A stretch of DNA of 64,000 nt, taken from NCBI RefSeq assembly GCF_018343625.1, contig NZ_JAGYPG010000002.1, positions 248,001-312,000 on the forward strand, read 5' to 3'. Below, in pieces: positions 1-6,926 of this stretch. The notes beneath the pieces are model-generated. The model had not been told where the DNA came from and did no database searches. It was given only the letters and a program-made list of their open reading frames with translations. This DNA is from Lederbergia citri (GTDB lineage: Bacteria > Bacillota > Bacilli > Bacillales > Bacillaceae_C). Within the stretch, counting starts at the first letter, position 1; each line of letters starts with the position of its first letter. The position numbers and the translations under genes were made by a program.

Positions 1-293
1 TGCGGACGGAAATAGTCGAAATCGTCGTCGGTTTCTACTGCGATATAAAACGGATCGCCGTCCTTACGAGCTTTTTCGGAAATATAGTCGATAGTACCGA
101 CCTCGCCCGCCTTAATATCGCGGAACTCTCCGACGACTAACGCCTTAACGCGGTCGCCTTCCTTGAATGTCGGAGTTTCTTCCTCGACCTTCTCTGTCTC
201 ATTTACCGCAAACTCCGCGCCCATTAGCGTCATCATTTCCTTAATTTCTTCCGGCGTGCCTTCGAGTGTAGTTCCGTCGTAAATTAACTTCAT
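1..293 (-). CDS. Phage hypothetical protein, 3' part beyond window
   Basis: This open frame starts with ATG at 293 after a good ribosome binding site (AAAGGGGGCGG) and runs off the left edge, so only about 97 N-terminal residues are seen. The visible part has an acidic stretch near residues 30-42 and then a segment (FKEGDRVKALVVGEF, then AGEVGTIDYIS) that looks like a small SH3-like beta barrel. Its ATG overlaps the stop of the upstream nuclease gene (ATGA), so the two are probably translationally coupled. I do not recognise the family; the function is unknown. Confidence 0.7.
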   Translation of the reverse strand, partial: MKLIYDGTTLEGTPEEIKEMMTLMGAEFAVNETEKVEEETPTFKEGDRVKALVVGEFRDIKAGEVGTIDYISEKARKDGDPFYIAVETDDDFDYFRP

Positions 294-685
294 ACTACCG
301 CCCCCTTTAACGATTCTATGCCCGTCGATAAACGCGTCCACTTCGCATCTATCGAGTCAGCACCGACCCAATACTCGCTGATTTCTCGATTCTCGAATAA
401 GAATACTTCGCCGTTCAATACCGCGATAAATAAGTCGCAGTCGTCTTTATCGTAAGGCTTACCGCTATTTTTCCGAGCGTAACATACGACCTCGCCGTTC
501 CTGTCGTCGCGGACCCGCGCGCTCTTTATCTGAATGCGAAGCCAGTCCGCCGTGCCCGGCGCCTTTGCTACGAGGTCGAACGGTTCGGGAGCGATAGGCT
601 CCGCGACCGACCAACCGTTAGCAAGTAGCGCTGTTTGTGCGAGTAATTCCGAATGCCTTCCTTTTGTGACCGTTTCATGCGCTAT
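290..685 (-). CDS. PD-(D/E)XK-type phage endonuclease, non-ATG start
   Basis: About 131 residues. The N-terminal block (TKGRHSELLAQTALLANGW, then PFDLVA, then WLRIQIKSA) fits the PD-(D/E)XK nuclease fold: a conserved Glu in the first helix, an Asp in the PFDLV strand and a Q-x-K motif in the next. Similar small proteins in phages are annotated as homing-type or group I intron-associated endonucleases. The frame has no ATG, GTG or TTG before its conserved N-terminus. Reading back it meets a TAA just upstream of AAAGGGG, leaving ATA at 685 (spacing 9) or ATT at 691 as the start. The 3' end overlaps the next gene by ATGA. The family call is from motif reading only. Confidence 0.6.
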   Translation of the reverse strand: MAHETVTKGRHSELLAQTALLANGWSVAEPIAPEPFDLVAKAPGTADWLRIQIKSARVRDDRNGEVVCYARKNSGKPYDKDDCDLFIAVLNGEVFLFENREISEYWVGADSIDAKWTRLSTGIESLKGAVV

Positions 686-707
686 GTGAATCGTCCCCTT
701 TCGTTAT

Positions 708-1454
708 TTAGAAATCGTATTGTTTATCTTCGGATGTGCCTGCGTCTGTTGACGGCTTAGCCTTCGGAACTTCCAATCCGATCAAGCTAACATCGAAGCC
801 CGCTTTTACGAGAAGTTCGATTTGCTCCGCTTCGTCTGCTTCGTATAAGATACCGTCGAATAGCGACATATCGAATTTGTCCGGTGCCTTATCGAAGTTA
901 GCGCGCTCCTTGTCCGTTAAGTCCTCGTCCATATCGAGAACTGGCGTTAAGCTGACCGACGTATTCGTTCCGCTGCCTTCCTTCGATAATTCGAACGCCA
1001 GCTTGCCGAGTTTCTTTTCGTACTTCTTAATGGCGCCGTGAATGGCTTGCGCTTGATTCTTCGATACGTCGATAATGATAGGCTCTCCCGCCTCTAAGTC
1101 GAAGAATCCCATCGCGAATCGTTGCTTGGCGCGATACTTGCCCGCCTCTTGTCCGTGTTGATCGTTGAAATCCTTCGATAAATCCTTGTGAAATTTCCAG
1201 GCGGCGTCCCAAGGCGTGAGATTTTCGACCGGATAGCCTGCCGCGGACTTTTTCGAAGGATTCTTCGCGACGAATGAATTGACTTGCTTGTAGATACCGT
1301 ACGAGAAGAACGAAATCAAGTCGGAAGTTCCGAGGACTTTTACTTTGTACGTACTGCCGGATTTGAAACTCGAAAATTCTACCTTGTTTCCTCCGCCGTC
1401 ATTCGTCGAATTTAAAGCGTCTAAGGCTTCCGCCCCTGCTTGATACTTCGTCAT
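708..1454 (-). CDS. Phage single-stranded DNA-binding-like protein
   Basis: 248 residues, ATG start after AGGAGA. The N-terminal third (GNKVEFSSFKSGSTYKVKVLG) looks like an OB-type beta strand series, followed by an aromatic-rich segment (PWDAAWKFHKDL; RFAMGFFDLEAGEP). The C-terminus is acidic and ends in Asp-Phe, as in T7 gp2.5 and other single-stranded DNA-binding proteins whose acidic tails contact replication partners. It lies between a nuclease gene and replication genes. A role in phage DNA replication or recombination is inferred; no catalytic motif is seen. It could also be a structural phage protein of unknown role. Confidence 0.55.
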   Translation of the reverse strand: MTKYQAGAEALDALNSTNDGGGNKVEFSSFKSGSTYKVKVLGTSDLISFFSYGIYKQVNSFVAKNPSKKSAAGYPVENLTPWDAAWKFHKDLSKDFNDQHGQEAGKYRAKQRFAMGFFDLEAGEPIIIDVSKNQAQAIHGAIKKYEKKLGKLAFELSKEGSGTNTSVSLTPVLDMDEDLTDKERANFDKAPDKFDMSLFDGILYEADEAEQIELLVKAGFDVSLIGLEVPKAKPSTDAGTSEDKQYDF

Positions 1455-1466
1455 TACACCGTCTCC

Positions 1467-1538
1467 TTATCGTTTATAATGTTCGAGTGCCGGATATTTC
1501 GGAATCGGTGCGCACCTTACGGGAAGGCTATCGCTCAT
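1467..1538 (-). CDS. Small phage protein, 23 residues
   Basis: This frame encodes 23 residues beginning MSDSLPVRCAPIPKY and ending EHYKR. Its ATG overlaps the TGA of the preceding 31-residue frame (ATGA). Its TAA is followed directly by the GGAGA ribosome binding site of the ssDNA-binding-like gene, with no wasted bases. Tight packing in a phage operon and coupling at both ends support real translation. One Cys and two Pro-containing turns are visible; no function can be given. Confidence 0.4.
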   Translation of the reverse strand: MSDSLPVRCAPIPKYPALEHYKR

Positions 1539-1630
1539 ACACCGTAGATATCGATTCCTATACCGCCGTTCGCGACGCCTTTACTTTTCGCGTCCTGCAA
1601 ATGGTAGCGGGACCTACTCGGTAAAGACAC
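1535..1630 (-). CDS. Small phage protein, 31 residues, GTG start
   Basis: The frame starts with GTG at 1630, nine bases after GGGAGGT, and encodes 31 residues that are basic near the start (SLPSRSRYHLQDAKSKG) and glycine/isoleucine rich at the end. It ends in an ATGA overlap with the 23-residue frame, so the pair looks like a coupled two-gene cassette. It is too short for standard gene calling. No family recognised. The 120 bases between it and the next small gene (1631-1753) hold nothing I can support. Confidence 0.35.
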   Translation of the reverse strand: MSLPSRSRYHLQDAKSKGVANGGIGIDIYGV

Positions 1631-1753
1631 GGCGGATTTACCTCCCGCGCCCGCTAACGTACATATCGGAAAGGGCGCCTTCTTTTACGCCGCCAGTCGG
1701 ATTAACCAACCTGCATGCAACCGATATATACGTTAGCCGACGCAAGAATCGGC

Positions 1754-1834
1754 TTATTCCTTTATAACTCCGTAAATCATCGACGTAAGTATTACCGTCA
1801 TAAGTACGAGTAGATATATCGTCGAAATACTCAT
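1754..1834 (-). CDS. Small membrane peptide, 26 residues
   Basis: Encodes 26 residues consisting almost wholly of one hydrophobic helix (STIYLLVLMTVILTSMIYG) with a short charged tail (VIKE), so it should sit in the cytoplasmic membrane. The ATG overlaps the TGA of the preceding 176-residue gene (ATGA), and a GGGGG ribosome binding site lies about eight bases upstream, so translation is probably coupled. Tiny single-pass proteins are common in prophage operons; the role is unknown. Confidence 0.55.
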   Translation of the reverse strand: MSISTIYLLVLMTVILTSMIYGVIKE

Positions 1835-2361
1835 GCGTAAACCCCCGTAACTTTTTCGAAATCTTCTATACGCATTTGCTCGCGTTCAATCGCCGCCAAA
1901 TGTCCGTTAATCTTCGCTTGAATTTCGTCTATTTCAGCCTGTATCATTTCGCGTGTATTCGGATTCTTCGCCCTAGCACGCGCCCAAATTCTTTCGCCCA
2001 TTTCGACGGTCAACTTTCCGATAGCTTCTTCGTGTCTGCGTGTGAGTCTCGTTACTTCTCGTCTGACTCTGCGGAACTCTCGTTCTACTACTGGACGAAG
2101 GAAGCTCGGTATAGTTAACGCGTTTTCTTCCGGTAATTTATAAACCGTAATAATCGAATCATCTTCGCTAACAATTACGCGAGTTCGCGTTTTGTAGTGG
2201 TCGAATACCTTATGTCTTTTACCGTTTGGATGCGGTGTGCTTCCGTTATAATACGCGGTTTGCATAAGCTGAATCAGATGGTTAGTCGCATATTCAGCCG
2301 ATACTCCTAATCGTTCTACTGCGCGATCGATTGCGTGCTTTGTAACGCGATACATTTTCAC
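1831..2361 (-). CDS. Phage hypothetical protein with long C-terminal coiled coil
   Basis: 176 residues from a GTG that overlaps the stop of the upstream 49-residue gene (GTGA); an ATG two codons later is the alternative. The first ~85 residues form a compact domain (TKHAIDRAVERLGV, then KVFDHYKTRTRVIVSEDDSIITVYKL), reminiscent of small RelE/DUF4258-like nuclease folds, although I see no definite active site. Residues 95-170 are a highly charged coiled coil (EFRRVRREVTRL; IQAEIDEIQAKI). It may be a nucleic-acid-binding phage protein. Function not assigned. Confidence 0.6.
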   Translation of the reverse strand: MKMYRVTKHAIDRAVERLGVSAEYATNHLIQLMQTAYYNGSTPHPNGKRHKVFDHYKTRTRVIVSEDDSIITVYKLPEENALTIPSFLRPVVEREFRRVRREVTRLTRRHEEAIGKLTVEMGERIWARARAKNPNTREMIQAEIDEIQAKINGHLAAIEREQMRIEDFEKVTGVYA

Positions 2362-2507
2362 GCCAACCTCACCGCCTTTATAGTGCCAATTACCTTCGCC
2401 AACTTTTCGTCGTCGCTTCGTCCGTAATAGTAAACGTTAGGGTCGTTAGTGTATTTCGTTATATCAAATAGGTCTAAATTCCTATCATCTAATCGTACTT
2501 TAGTCAT
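2358..2507 (-). CDS. Small phage protein, 49 residues
   Basis: Encodes 49 residues starting MTKVRLDDRNLDLFD, with a tyrosine-rich middle (NVYYYGRSDDEKL). The ATG at 2507 is preceded by a strong ribosome binding site (GCGGAGGT, nine bases upstream). The stop overlaps the GTG of the next gene, making this the first cistron of the coupled chain running from 2507 toward position 1. No family recognised. Confidence 0.6.
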   Translation of the reverse strand: MTKVRLDDRNLDLFDITKYTNDPNVYYYGRSDDEKLAKVIGTIKAVRLA

Positions 2508-2560
2508 ATTTTCGTTACCTCCGCTATATTAATGAAATTAAGTGTTTACAAAATGGGGTC

Positions 2561-2615
2561 GCGGTGGTATATTAAATACGGATATTACATAGTGTTATAT
2601 AACGAACACCACCGC
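2561..2615. repeat. Inverted repeat with AT-rich centre in phage regulatory gap
   Basis: A perfect 8-bp inverted repeat, GCGGTGGT at 2561-2568 and ACCACCGC at 2608-2615, encloses 39 AT-rich bases that include the palindrome GTTATATAAC. It lies in the ~165-bp gap upstream of the 49-residue gene and downstream of the sigma-like gene. It could be a regulator binding region, a DNA-looping operator pair or part of a phage replication origin. No protein partner can be named. Confidence 0.4.
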
Positions 2616-2671
2616 TGTTTTTGCGAAATGCCTAATCGTGAAAACTGTGCTATAATTACTTACGGAGTGCT

Positions 2672-3226
2672 TTAAGCGGCTATTAACCGCTTTTTACACT
2701 CTTTCCTGAAACGCTGGATTTGTCGTCTGATATAAGAACTTTTCCCACCGAAGGAGTTCGCCAAAACTCGGGATAGTTCAGATTCGTTTTCATAACCATC
2801 AGCCCATGCGTTCAGGATTGCTACTTTGAAATCGTCGCCTTCCGCCAAAAAGGTGGCGATTTCTTTTTGTCTAATTTCACTTACTACTTGCCTTTCAGTG
2901 TTCGCCATTGCGTCTACAATCTCGTAAACTAGCAAACTTCCTTCATCATCGTAACCCGCCAAAGATTCCAACGACATAATAGCTTCTTTGCCCCGATTCT
3001 TTACGTGCCATGCTTCCGCCCTAGAAATTATCCTTGTAGCGATTCCAGCTACCGATCTAACTTTTTCATTAACGAGGGCTAGTCCGATATTTCTGTAACA
3101 AGTATGTTCAAAGGAAGTTACATCATTAACCTTGAACCATAGCCTGTCCGAAGCCTCGCTAACTAATCGAATTACTTCCGGGAATCTCATGGCTTCTTCG
3201 ATAAATATTAAATTGTCTTTCTTCAA
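2672..3226 (-). CDS. Phage sigma-factor-like or positive-control protein
   Basis: 184 residues, TTG start after AAAGGAGG. The protein is helical throughout. Its C-terminus (ESELSRVLANSFGGKSSYIRRQIQRFRKECKKRL) resembles the helix-turn-helix region 4 of sigma factors, and the middle (ETRIISRAEAWHVKNRGKEA-like) resembles region 2. Small sigma-like proteins that switch on late genes occur in Bacillus prophages. A bipartite DNA motif found twice in this element lies directly upstream. The stop codon sits inside a GCGGTTAATAGCCGC stem. Function is inferred from layout and HTH appearance, so moderate confidence only. Confidence 0.45.
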   Translation of the reverse strand: MKKDNLIFIEEAMRFPEVIRLVSEASDRLWFKVNDVTSFEHTCYRNIGLALVNEKVRSVAGIATRIISRAEAWHVKNRGKEAIMSLESLAGYDDEGSLLVYEIVDAMANTERQVVSEIRQKEIATFLAEGDDFKVAILNAWADGYENESELSRVLANSFGGKSSYIRRQIQRFRKECKKRLIAA

Positions 3227-3264
3227 CGTCTTTTTCCTCCTTTAATTTTGCATTTTTCCTTATC

Positions 3265-3302
3265 TACTTATGTAGGATACAAGCTGCTATTTAGTTGCAC
3301 CA
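3265..3302 (-). promoter_or_regulatory. Phage bipartite motif copy 1 (TGGTGCAA-N11-CTTGTATCC)
   Basis: On the minus strand this reads TGGTGCAA, 11 unrelated bases, then CTTGTATCCTACATAAGTA. The same two blocks with the same 11-base gap recur at 10251-10284. Both copies lie 30-50 bases upstream of a minus-strand start codon in the same element. Conservation of blocks and spacing but not of the linker is the mark of a protein-bound promoter or activator site. The cognate factor is unknown; the sigma-like protein just downstream is one candidate. Confidence 0.6.
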
Positions 3303-3386
3303 CTTTTTGAAACTTTTTTAATTTTTTACCGTATGTTATATTAAAAGAGTAAAAAATGGTAAATCTTGCTTTCTATGTTACTACTT

Positions 3387-3406
3387 ACCTTTGAAAATGT
3401 AAAGGT
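3387..3406 (+). promoter_or_regulatory. Candidate repressor operator upstream of XRE genes
   Basis: ACCTTT and AAAGGT flank eight bases, giving a 20-bp dyad just before the GGAGG of the first XRE gene. A related half-site pair (TTTACC at about 3326 and GGTAAA at about 3359) lies upstream. This arrangement suits an autoregulated phage repressor between divergent promoters. It might alternatively form an RNA hairpin next to the ribosome binding site. Confidence 0.35.
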
Positions 3407-3424
3407 GAAATTGGAGGTTTTTTT

Positions 3425-3622
3425 GTGATTTCGTACGAACCTTTGTTTAAAACGCTAGAAGAAAAAGGCTTATCGTTATTTAAAGTCGAAAAAGAAATTG
3501 GATTAAGTTCGGTAACTACGGCGAAATTCCGCAAAGGCGAGTCTACTACTTTAGATACGATCGCGCGCATCTGCGAATTTCTCGACGTACCTATCGAAAA
3601 GGTCGTAGAAATCAAACGTTAA
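3425..3622 (+). CDS. XRE-family helix-turn-helix regulator (phage Cro/CI type)
   Basis: 65 residues from a GTG preceded by TTGGAGG. The whole protein is one Cro/C1-type DNA-binding domain: PLFKTLEEKGLSLFKVEKEIGLSS contains the first helices and TTAKFRKGESTTLDTIARICEFLDVPIEKV the recognition helix and dimer-side helices. It has no peptidase or ligand domain. It is divergent from the sigma-like gene and cotranscribed with a second XRE gene, which is the usual layout of a lysogeny switch. Which of the two is repressor and which is Cro cannot be told from sequence. Confidence 0.85.
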   Translation: MISYEPLFKTLEEKGLSLFKVEKEIGLSSVTTAKFRKGESTTLDTIARICEFLDVPIEKVVEIKR

Positions 3623-3657
3623 TTAAGGTAATTAAATACATATGCGGAGGCTAACGT

Positions 3658-3879
3658 ATGGAGGTTACATTACGTTGTAATCTCCGCAGACTACGGGAAA
3701 GCAAAGGATACAGTCAGAAGCAATTAGCGGAAATAGTCGGCATTAATCGCGGCAATATTTCGAAGTATGAAAATAATGAAGCGTATATGAACGTTATTAC
3801 GATGGCTAGATTCGCTGCTGTTCTCGGCTGTACTCTCGATGATCTATACGATTATGTAACGTCTGCGGGCGAGGTCTGA
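3658..3879 (+). CDS. XRE-family helix-turn-helix regulator, second of pair
   Basis: 73 residues, ATG start eight bases after GCGGAGG. It is a compact HTH_3 domain: LRRLRESKGYSQKQLAEIVGINRGNISKYENNEAYMNVITMARFAAVLGCTLDDLYDY shows the classic SQKQLAEIVGI scaffold helix and the ISKYENNE recognition turn. It follows the first XRE gene with a 35-bp gap, so the two probably form one transcript. It ends convergent to the primase gene. Likely part of the element's immunity or early/late switch. Confidence 0.88.
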   Translation: MEVTLRCNLRRLRESKGYSQKQLAEIVGINRGNISKYENNEAYMNVITMARFAAVLGCTLDDLYDYVTSAGEV

Positions 3880-3908
3880 TTCGACTTCGCGCGCGTGGGT
3901 TGCTTTTT

Positions 3909-4886
3909 CTACACGTTTTTATTATACGCCCGTATCGTTGGAAATGAAAGTACTTTATCGCCAATTTCCGGCAATTCCCCGCCATTTTTTAACAAAAATT
4001 CGTTCATATCCTTGTATACCCCGTAATTTGCTTGCTTTAACCGCGCGTGACCGTTTAATTTCCGAAAAACTTCGACATTGAATTTCTCGCCCGCCTTGTC
4101 GTTATCGCCCGCTAATATTAATTCTTCGATACTTGACCGCTTGATTAAATCCGCCTGTTCGTCCGATAATGTAACGCCGCCCGCGGCTATTCCGATAATT
4201 TCCCCGTTGCTCGCCTCCGTCCAACTTAACGCATCTATCGGCGCTTCGGCTAGCGCTACTGTCCGCGCGCTTACGCGGTGTACTACGTCGATACCGTATA
4301 GTAATTTCCGCCTAGGCATTCCGCCTTTTTCGTAGAAGAATACCTTTCCGCGTGTCGCACGATACATAACGTTGGCTAATTGACCGTCAGGCAAGCGCCA
4401 AGGTAACGCCGTAAATCCCTTCTGCCTTCCGTATCCTATTCCGTACATTGCTTGCGTTTCTTCGCTTATGCCCCTCGACGCGAGATATCGGCTGTAAGCC
4501 GTCGTAACTATCGATTCGGGCAATGGTTCGAAAGGTTCCGGCAATCTAATCGTAGGCAAGCGTAATTTGAGCGTTTCGCCGACCGGATAGCCATACGTCG
4601 ATAATAAGTATTCTTCCGCTTCTTCGTACGTCTCTTGCCGCAGGAATGCGAGCAACTTAACGAAATTGCCCGACGCCCAATCTTCGTCATAATAGCCGCT
4701 ATCGCCCCAGGTGCCGGCGTATTCGCCTTCGAGGTTTACGAAGAAGGACGGATGGCTATCGTATCTGAACGGTGATGCTGCGAGCAATTTATCGGAAGTC
4801 CAGCGCGGACGCGTCCAGTCATATTCGCGTAGTTCGCCTTCGATGTCGATGTCGACGGTTTGAACGCGTATTTTAATATCCGGCAA
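3909..4886 (-). CDS. Phage DNA primase with Toprim domain
   Basis: 325 residues, TTG start after AAGGAGGCG. The N-terminal region (SPFRYDSHPSFFVNLE, then GTWGDSG and GNFVKLLAFL) matches the primase N-terminal fold but lacks CHC2 zinc cysteines. The Toprim core is clear: the catalytic Glu is at residue 214 (ALAEAPIDALS) and the DxD pair is at 261-263 (LILAGDNDKAGEK). It should make RNA primers on the lagging strand together with the helicase encoded two genes upstream. A 13-codon frame overlaps the preceding stop but is not called. The gene ends convergent with the XRE pair. Confidence 0.85.
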   Translation of the reverse strand: MPDIKIRVQTVDIDIEGELREYDWTRPRWTSDKLLAASPFRYDSHPSFFVNLEGEYAGTWGDSGYYDEDWASGNFVKLLAFLRQETYEEAEEYLLSTYGYPVGETLKLRLPTIRLPEPFEPLPESIVTTAYSRYLASRGISEETQAMYGIGYGRQKGFTALPWRLPDGQLANVMYRATRGKVFFYEKGGMPRRKLLYGIDVVHRVSARTVALAEAPIDALSWTEASNGEIIGIAAGGVTLSDEQADLIKRSSIEELILAGDNDKAGEKFNVEVFRKLNGHARLKQANYGVYKDMNEFLLKNGGELPEIGDKVLSFPTIRAYNKNV

Positions 4887-4946
4887 TATAAACGCCTCCT
4901 TAGTTTTCTTATCGGAATAATATGGTATTAATACATAGGTCTTGCG

Positions 4947-5183
4947 TCATATTCCAATGTCGGACGACGTTTTTAACTTCTCCCATAATTCGAGCGATTC
5001 TTTCGATAGCCATTTACGCCGTTCCGGTACGGAATAATATTCGATAAACCTACGGCGTTCTTCTTTCTCAAACTGGAATGCTTCTCCGTAATGTTCATCG
5101 CAATAGTATCGGTAAATGTCTTTATTCCACATTTTAACCGGAAATAATTTCGTTCTTTTTCCGCAATATAGACAAGATTCCAT
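4947..5183 (-). CDS. Small phage protein with Cys/His zinc-site pattern
   Basis: 78 residues, ATG start after AAGGAG. The N-terminus has CLYCGKRTKLFPV and later YYCDEHYGEAF, giving a C-x2-C and C-x2-H arrangement suited to one zinc ion. The C-terminal half is charged and helical (EKEERRRFIEYY; KESLELWEKLK). It sits between the helicase and primase genes, so a helper role in replication is possible but not shown. Confidence 0.65.
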   Translation of the reverse strand: MESCLYCGKRTKLFPVKMWNKDIYRYYCDEHYGEAFQFEKEERRRFIEYYSVPERRKWLSKESLELWEKLKTSSDIGI

Positions 5184-5201
5184 CGTTAATACTCCTTACG
5201 T

Positions 5202-6554
5202 TCAAAAGTCGAACTGTCCCGCAACTGCTTCCTCGCCTTTCGGAAACTCTCGAACAATTCCGTAATTCGGCAAGTACAAAACGCTTATCTGCGATCCTTC
5301 TCCGCCGTTTCTTCCTTTACCTATTTCGATAATACCTTCGCCGTCGAGTGAATCGATTCCGAAAGTGTTCGCCGCATCTTCGAGGACTGCTTTCGTTTTC
5401 TTTATTTCGGCACGCTTTGGCGGTCTTAATTCGCGATTTCCTTCGTCGTCTGTATCGTCCTTTACTTCTTCGGCTTGAGTGACAACGTGTATTACCGCTT
5501 TATATGTTCCCGCCATTCTACGAATCTTCTTCGATGTATTAGCGACATCACCGCCAGCCGTTCTTGACGTATTGTTTTCGAAGTCCATTAGGTAAATTGG
5601 ATCGACGAGTACGATGTCCGCTTTCGTGGCAATAATGTCCGCTTCAAGCTGTCTAATATCCCGCGTAACGAAGTCGGCGTCATCGGCTGCACGTAAGGTA
5701 ATATTGCCCGCCATTATTTCGCCTTCTTCGAGCATCGTAACGAATACGCGCAGTCCTGCCTCAAATTCTTCCGATAGCTTACCGGACAATAATGCGCGGT
5801 TCTCAAATCCAGCGTCGTAGTCAATTCCGTTGATTTGAGCGCTAACATAACCTTTTCTTCCGCTTATGGTCGAATATGCTCGCGCCATCCATTCGAAGCG
5901 AGACATTTCCATCGCCCATACGAGAACGTTAGCGCCCTGAAACGCAGCTTCGATGATTTCCTCCATCGTAAAGACGGACTTACCTCGACCCGAACGCCCG
6001 TACCACGTATACATATTTCCGGAAAAATATCCGCCTATCTGTTCGTTAATGGTCGGAAACTTGCTCCGCCATAGTTTAAACGACTTGCCCGCCTTACGAT
6101 CGAGGTATTCGTCGATGAACGATTGACCGTCGAGTTTTATGTCCGTTCCCACTTTTTCCCGAACACTTGTTCCTATTGTAATACGTTCGTAATTTTTTCG
6201 CAAGTCATCGAGCAACTTTTCACCGCGTTCTCCCTCGTTAAATTTTTCGACAAGTTTCGGCAAGTACTCGGCAAGTAATAGCTTCGCACTATGGTCCTTA
6301 ATTTCACGCGCCAAGTATTCGTAAGAGTCCGTCACGCCCGGCACATATTCTGCGCCGAACTCGGGAACCTCCGCAGCCACGGTCGCATAGCTCGGCGCAT
6401 TATTTCGATTAGCTTGCGCATAGTCGACAATGAATCGGTAAGCCTTCCGTTCGGCGTCCGTTGGGAAATCGGATTCTGCGATGTTGAAGCGTGCGAGGGC
6501 GGACGGATCGTTAGCGTCTATTACCTTCGATAAGAATAATTTAGCGTATTCCAA
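5202..6554 (-). CDS. Phage replicative helicase, DnaB/RecA-like
   Basis: 450 residues, TTG start after AAGGAGG. The N-terminal ~125 residues are helical (partner-binding domain), followed by a RecA-like ATPase core. Walker A is GRSGRGKS at 186-193, a conserved Glu-containing segment VLVWAMEMSRFEW follows, Walker B is IVLVD at 314-318, and motif H4-like residues lie near IHVVTQAEE. The C-terminus ends QFDF, like a partner-binding tail. It should unwind DNA at the phage fork, loaded by the DnaC-like protein at 7420-8217 and paired with the Toprim primase. The length is typical of DnaB-like phage helicases. Confidence 0.88.
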   Translation of the reverse strand: MEYAKLFLSKVIDANDPSALARFNIAESDFPTDAERKAYRFIVDYAQANRNNAPSYATVAAEVPEFGAEYVPGVTDSYEYLAREIKDHSAKLLLAEYLPKLVEKFNEGERGEKLLDDLRKNYERITIGTSVREKVGTDIKLDGQSFIDEYLDRKAGKSFKLWRSKFPTINEQIGGYFSGNMYTWYGRSGRGKSVFTMEEIIEAAFQGANVLVWAMEMSRFEWMARAYSTISGRKGYVSAQINGIDYDAGFENRALLSGKLSEEFEAGLRVFVTMLEEGEIMAGNITLRAADDADFVTRDIRQLEADIIATKADIVLVDPIYLMDFENNTSRTAGGDVANTSKKIRRMAGTYKAVIHVVTQAEEVKDDTDDEGNRELRPPKRAEIKKTKAVLEDAANTFGIDSLDGEGIIEIGKGRNGGEGSQISVLYLPNYGIVREFPKGEEAVAGQFDF

Positions 6555-6632
6555 TGGCGTTCCTCCTTCCGTTTATTGCGGATTTTATTCGAAGTGCGTA
6601 TTAAATTTATTTATTTGGATAAATTTATTATT

Positions 6633-6714
6633 GAGGTTCGAAGTGGCTGGACGTTCCCTGCTAGGTAGGCTGAAATTATAGCTGGACGCAAAACTAGGCA
6701 GGTCGAAGAACCTC
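6633..6714. other. Candidate structured element with nested inverted repeats
   Basis: An outer perfect 7-bp pair (GAGGTTC at 6633-6639, GAACCTC at 6708-6714) encloses an inner pair (CCTGCTAG and CTAGGCAGG, one bulge). Two direct copies of GCTGGACG (6646, 6681) are each followed by CTAGGNAGG (6661, 6694). The element lies in an AT-rich, gene-free gap (6555-6756) upstream of the helicase start. It may be a structured RNA, a replication origin with iterons, or a protein-binding array. Confidence 0.35.
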
Positions 6715-6756
6715 TTTCTTATGTCGAAATATTGGTCATTGATTCGAAGTGCAACA

Positions 6757-6900
6757 TTACTTAAATAACTCTTTAAGGCTAATTAAAATAGCTTGCACTT
6801 CTTTCCCAAATTCGCTTAAATTACTGTCCTTCCCATATTTCTCTACAATTAAATTAAACGCTCTTACTTTGATTTCATCAGGTAAATCTTTTAAATTCAT
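6757..6900 (-). CDS. Small phage protein, 47 residues
   Basis: Encodes 47 residues starting MNLKDLPDEIKVRAFN; it is helical with alternating charges and leucines. The ATG at 6900 follows GAAGGAGGG by six bases; another ATG two codons upstream abuts the ribosome binding site and is less likely. Codon use is AT-rich (AAA, TTA, ATT), unlike the NCG-rich genes on either side, which suggests separate acquisition. No family recognised. Confidence 0.6.
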   Translation of the reverse strand: MNLKDLPDEIKVRAFNLIVEKYGKDSNLSEFGKEVQAILISLKELFK

Positions 6901-6926
6901 GACCATCCCTCCTTCGCAATTTGTGT

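Noticed and set aside
2645..2700. Plus-strand promoter and terminator around TATAAT at 2650
   Set aside because: No matching -35, and the following hairpin overlaps the end of the sigma-like gene; there is no plus-strand gene.
4908..4949. 13-codon frame overlapping the stop of the zinc-site protein
   Set aside because: It has an ATGA overlap but no clear ribosome binding site, and it is too short to judge.
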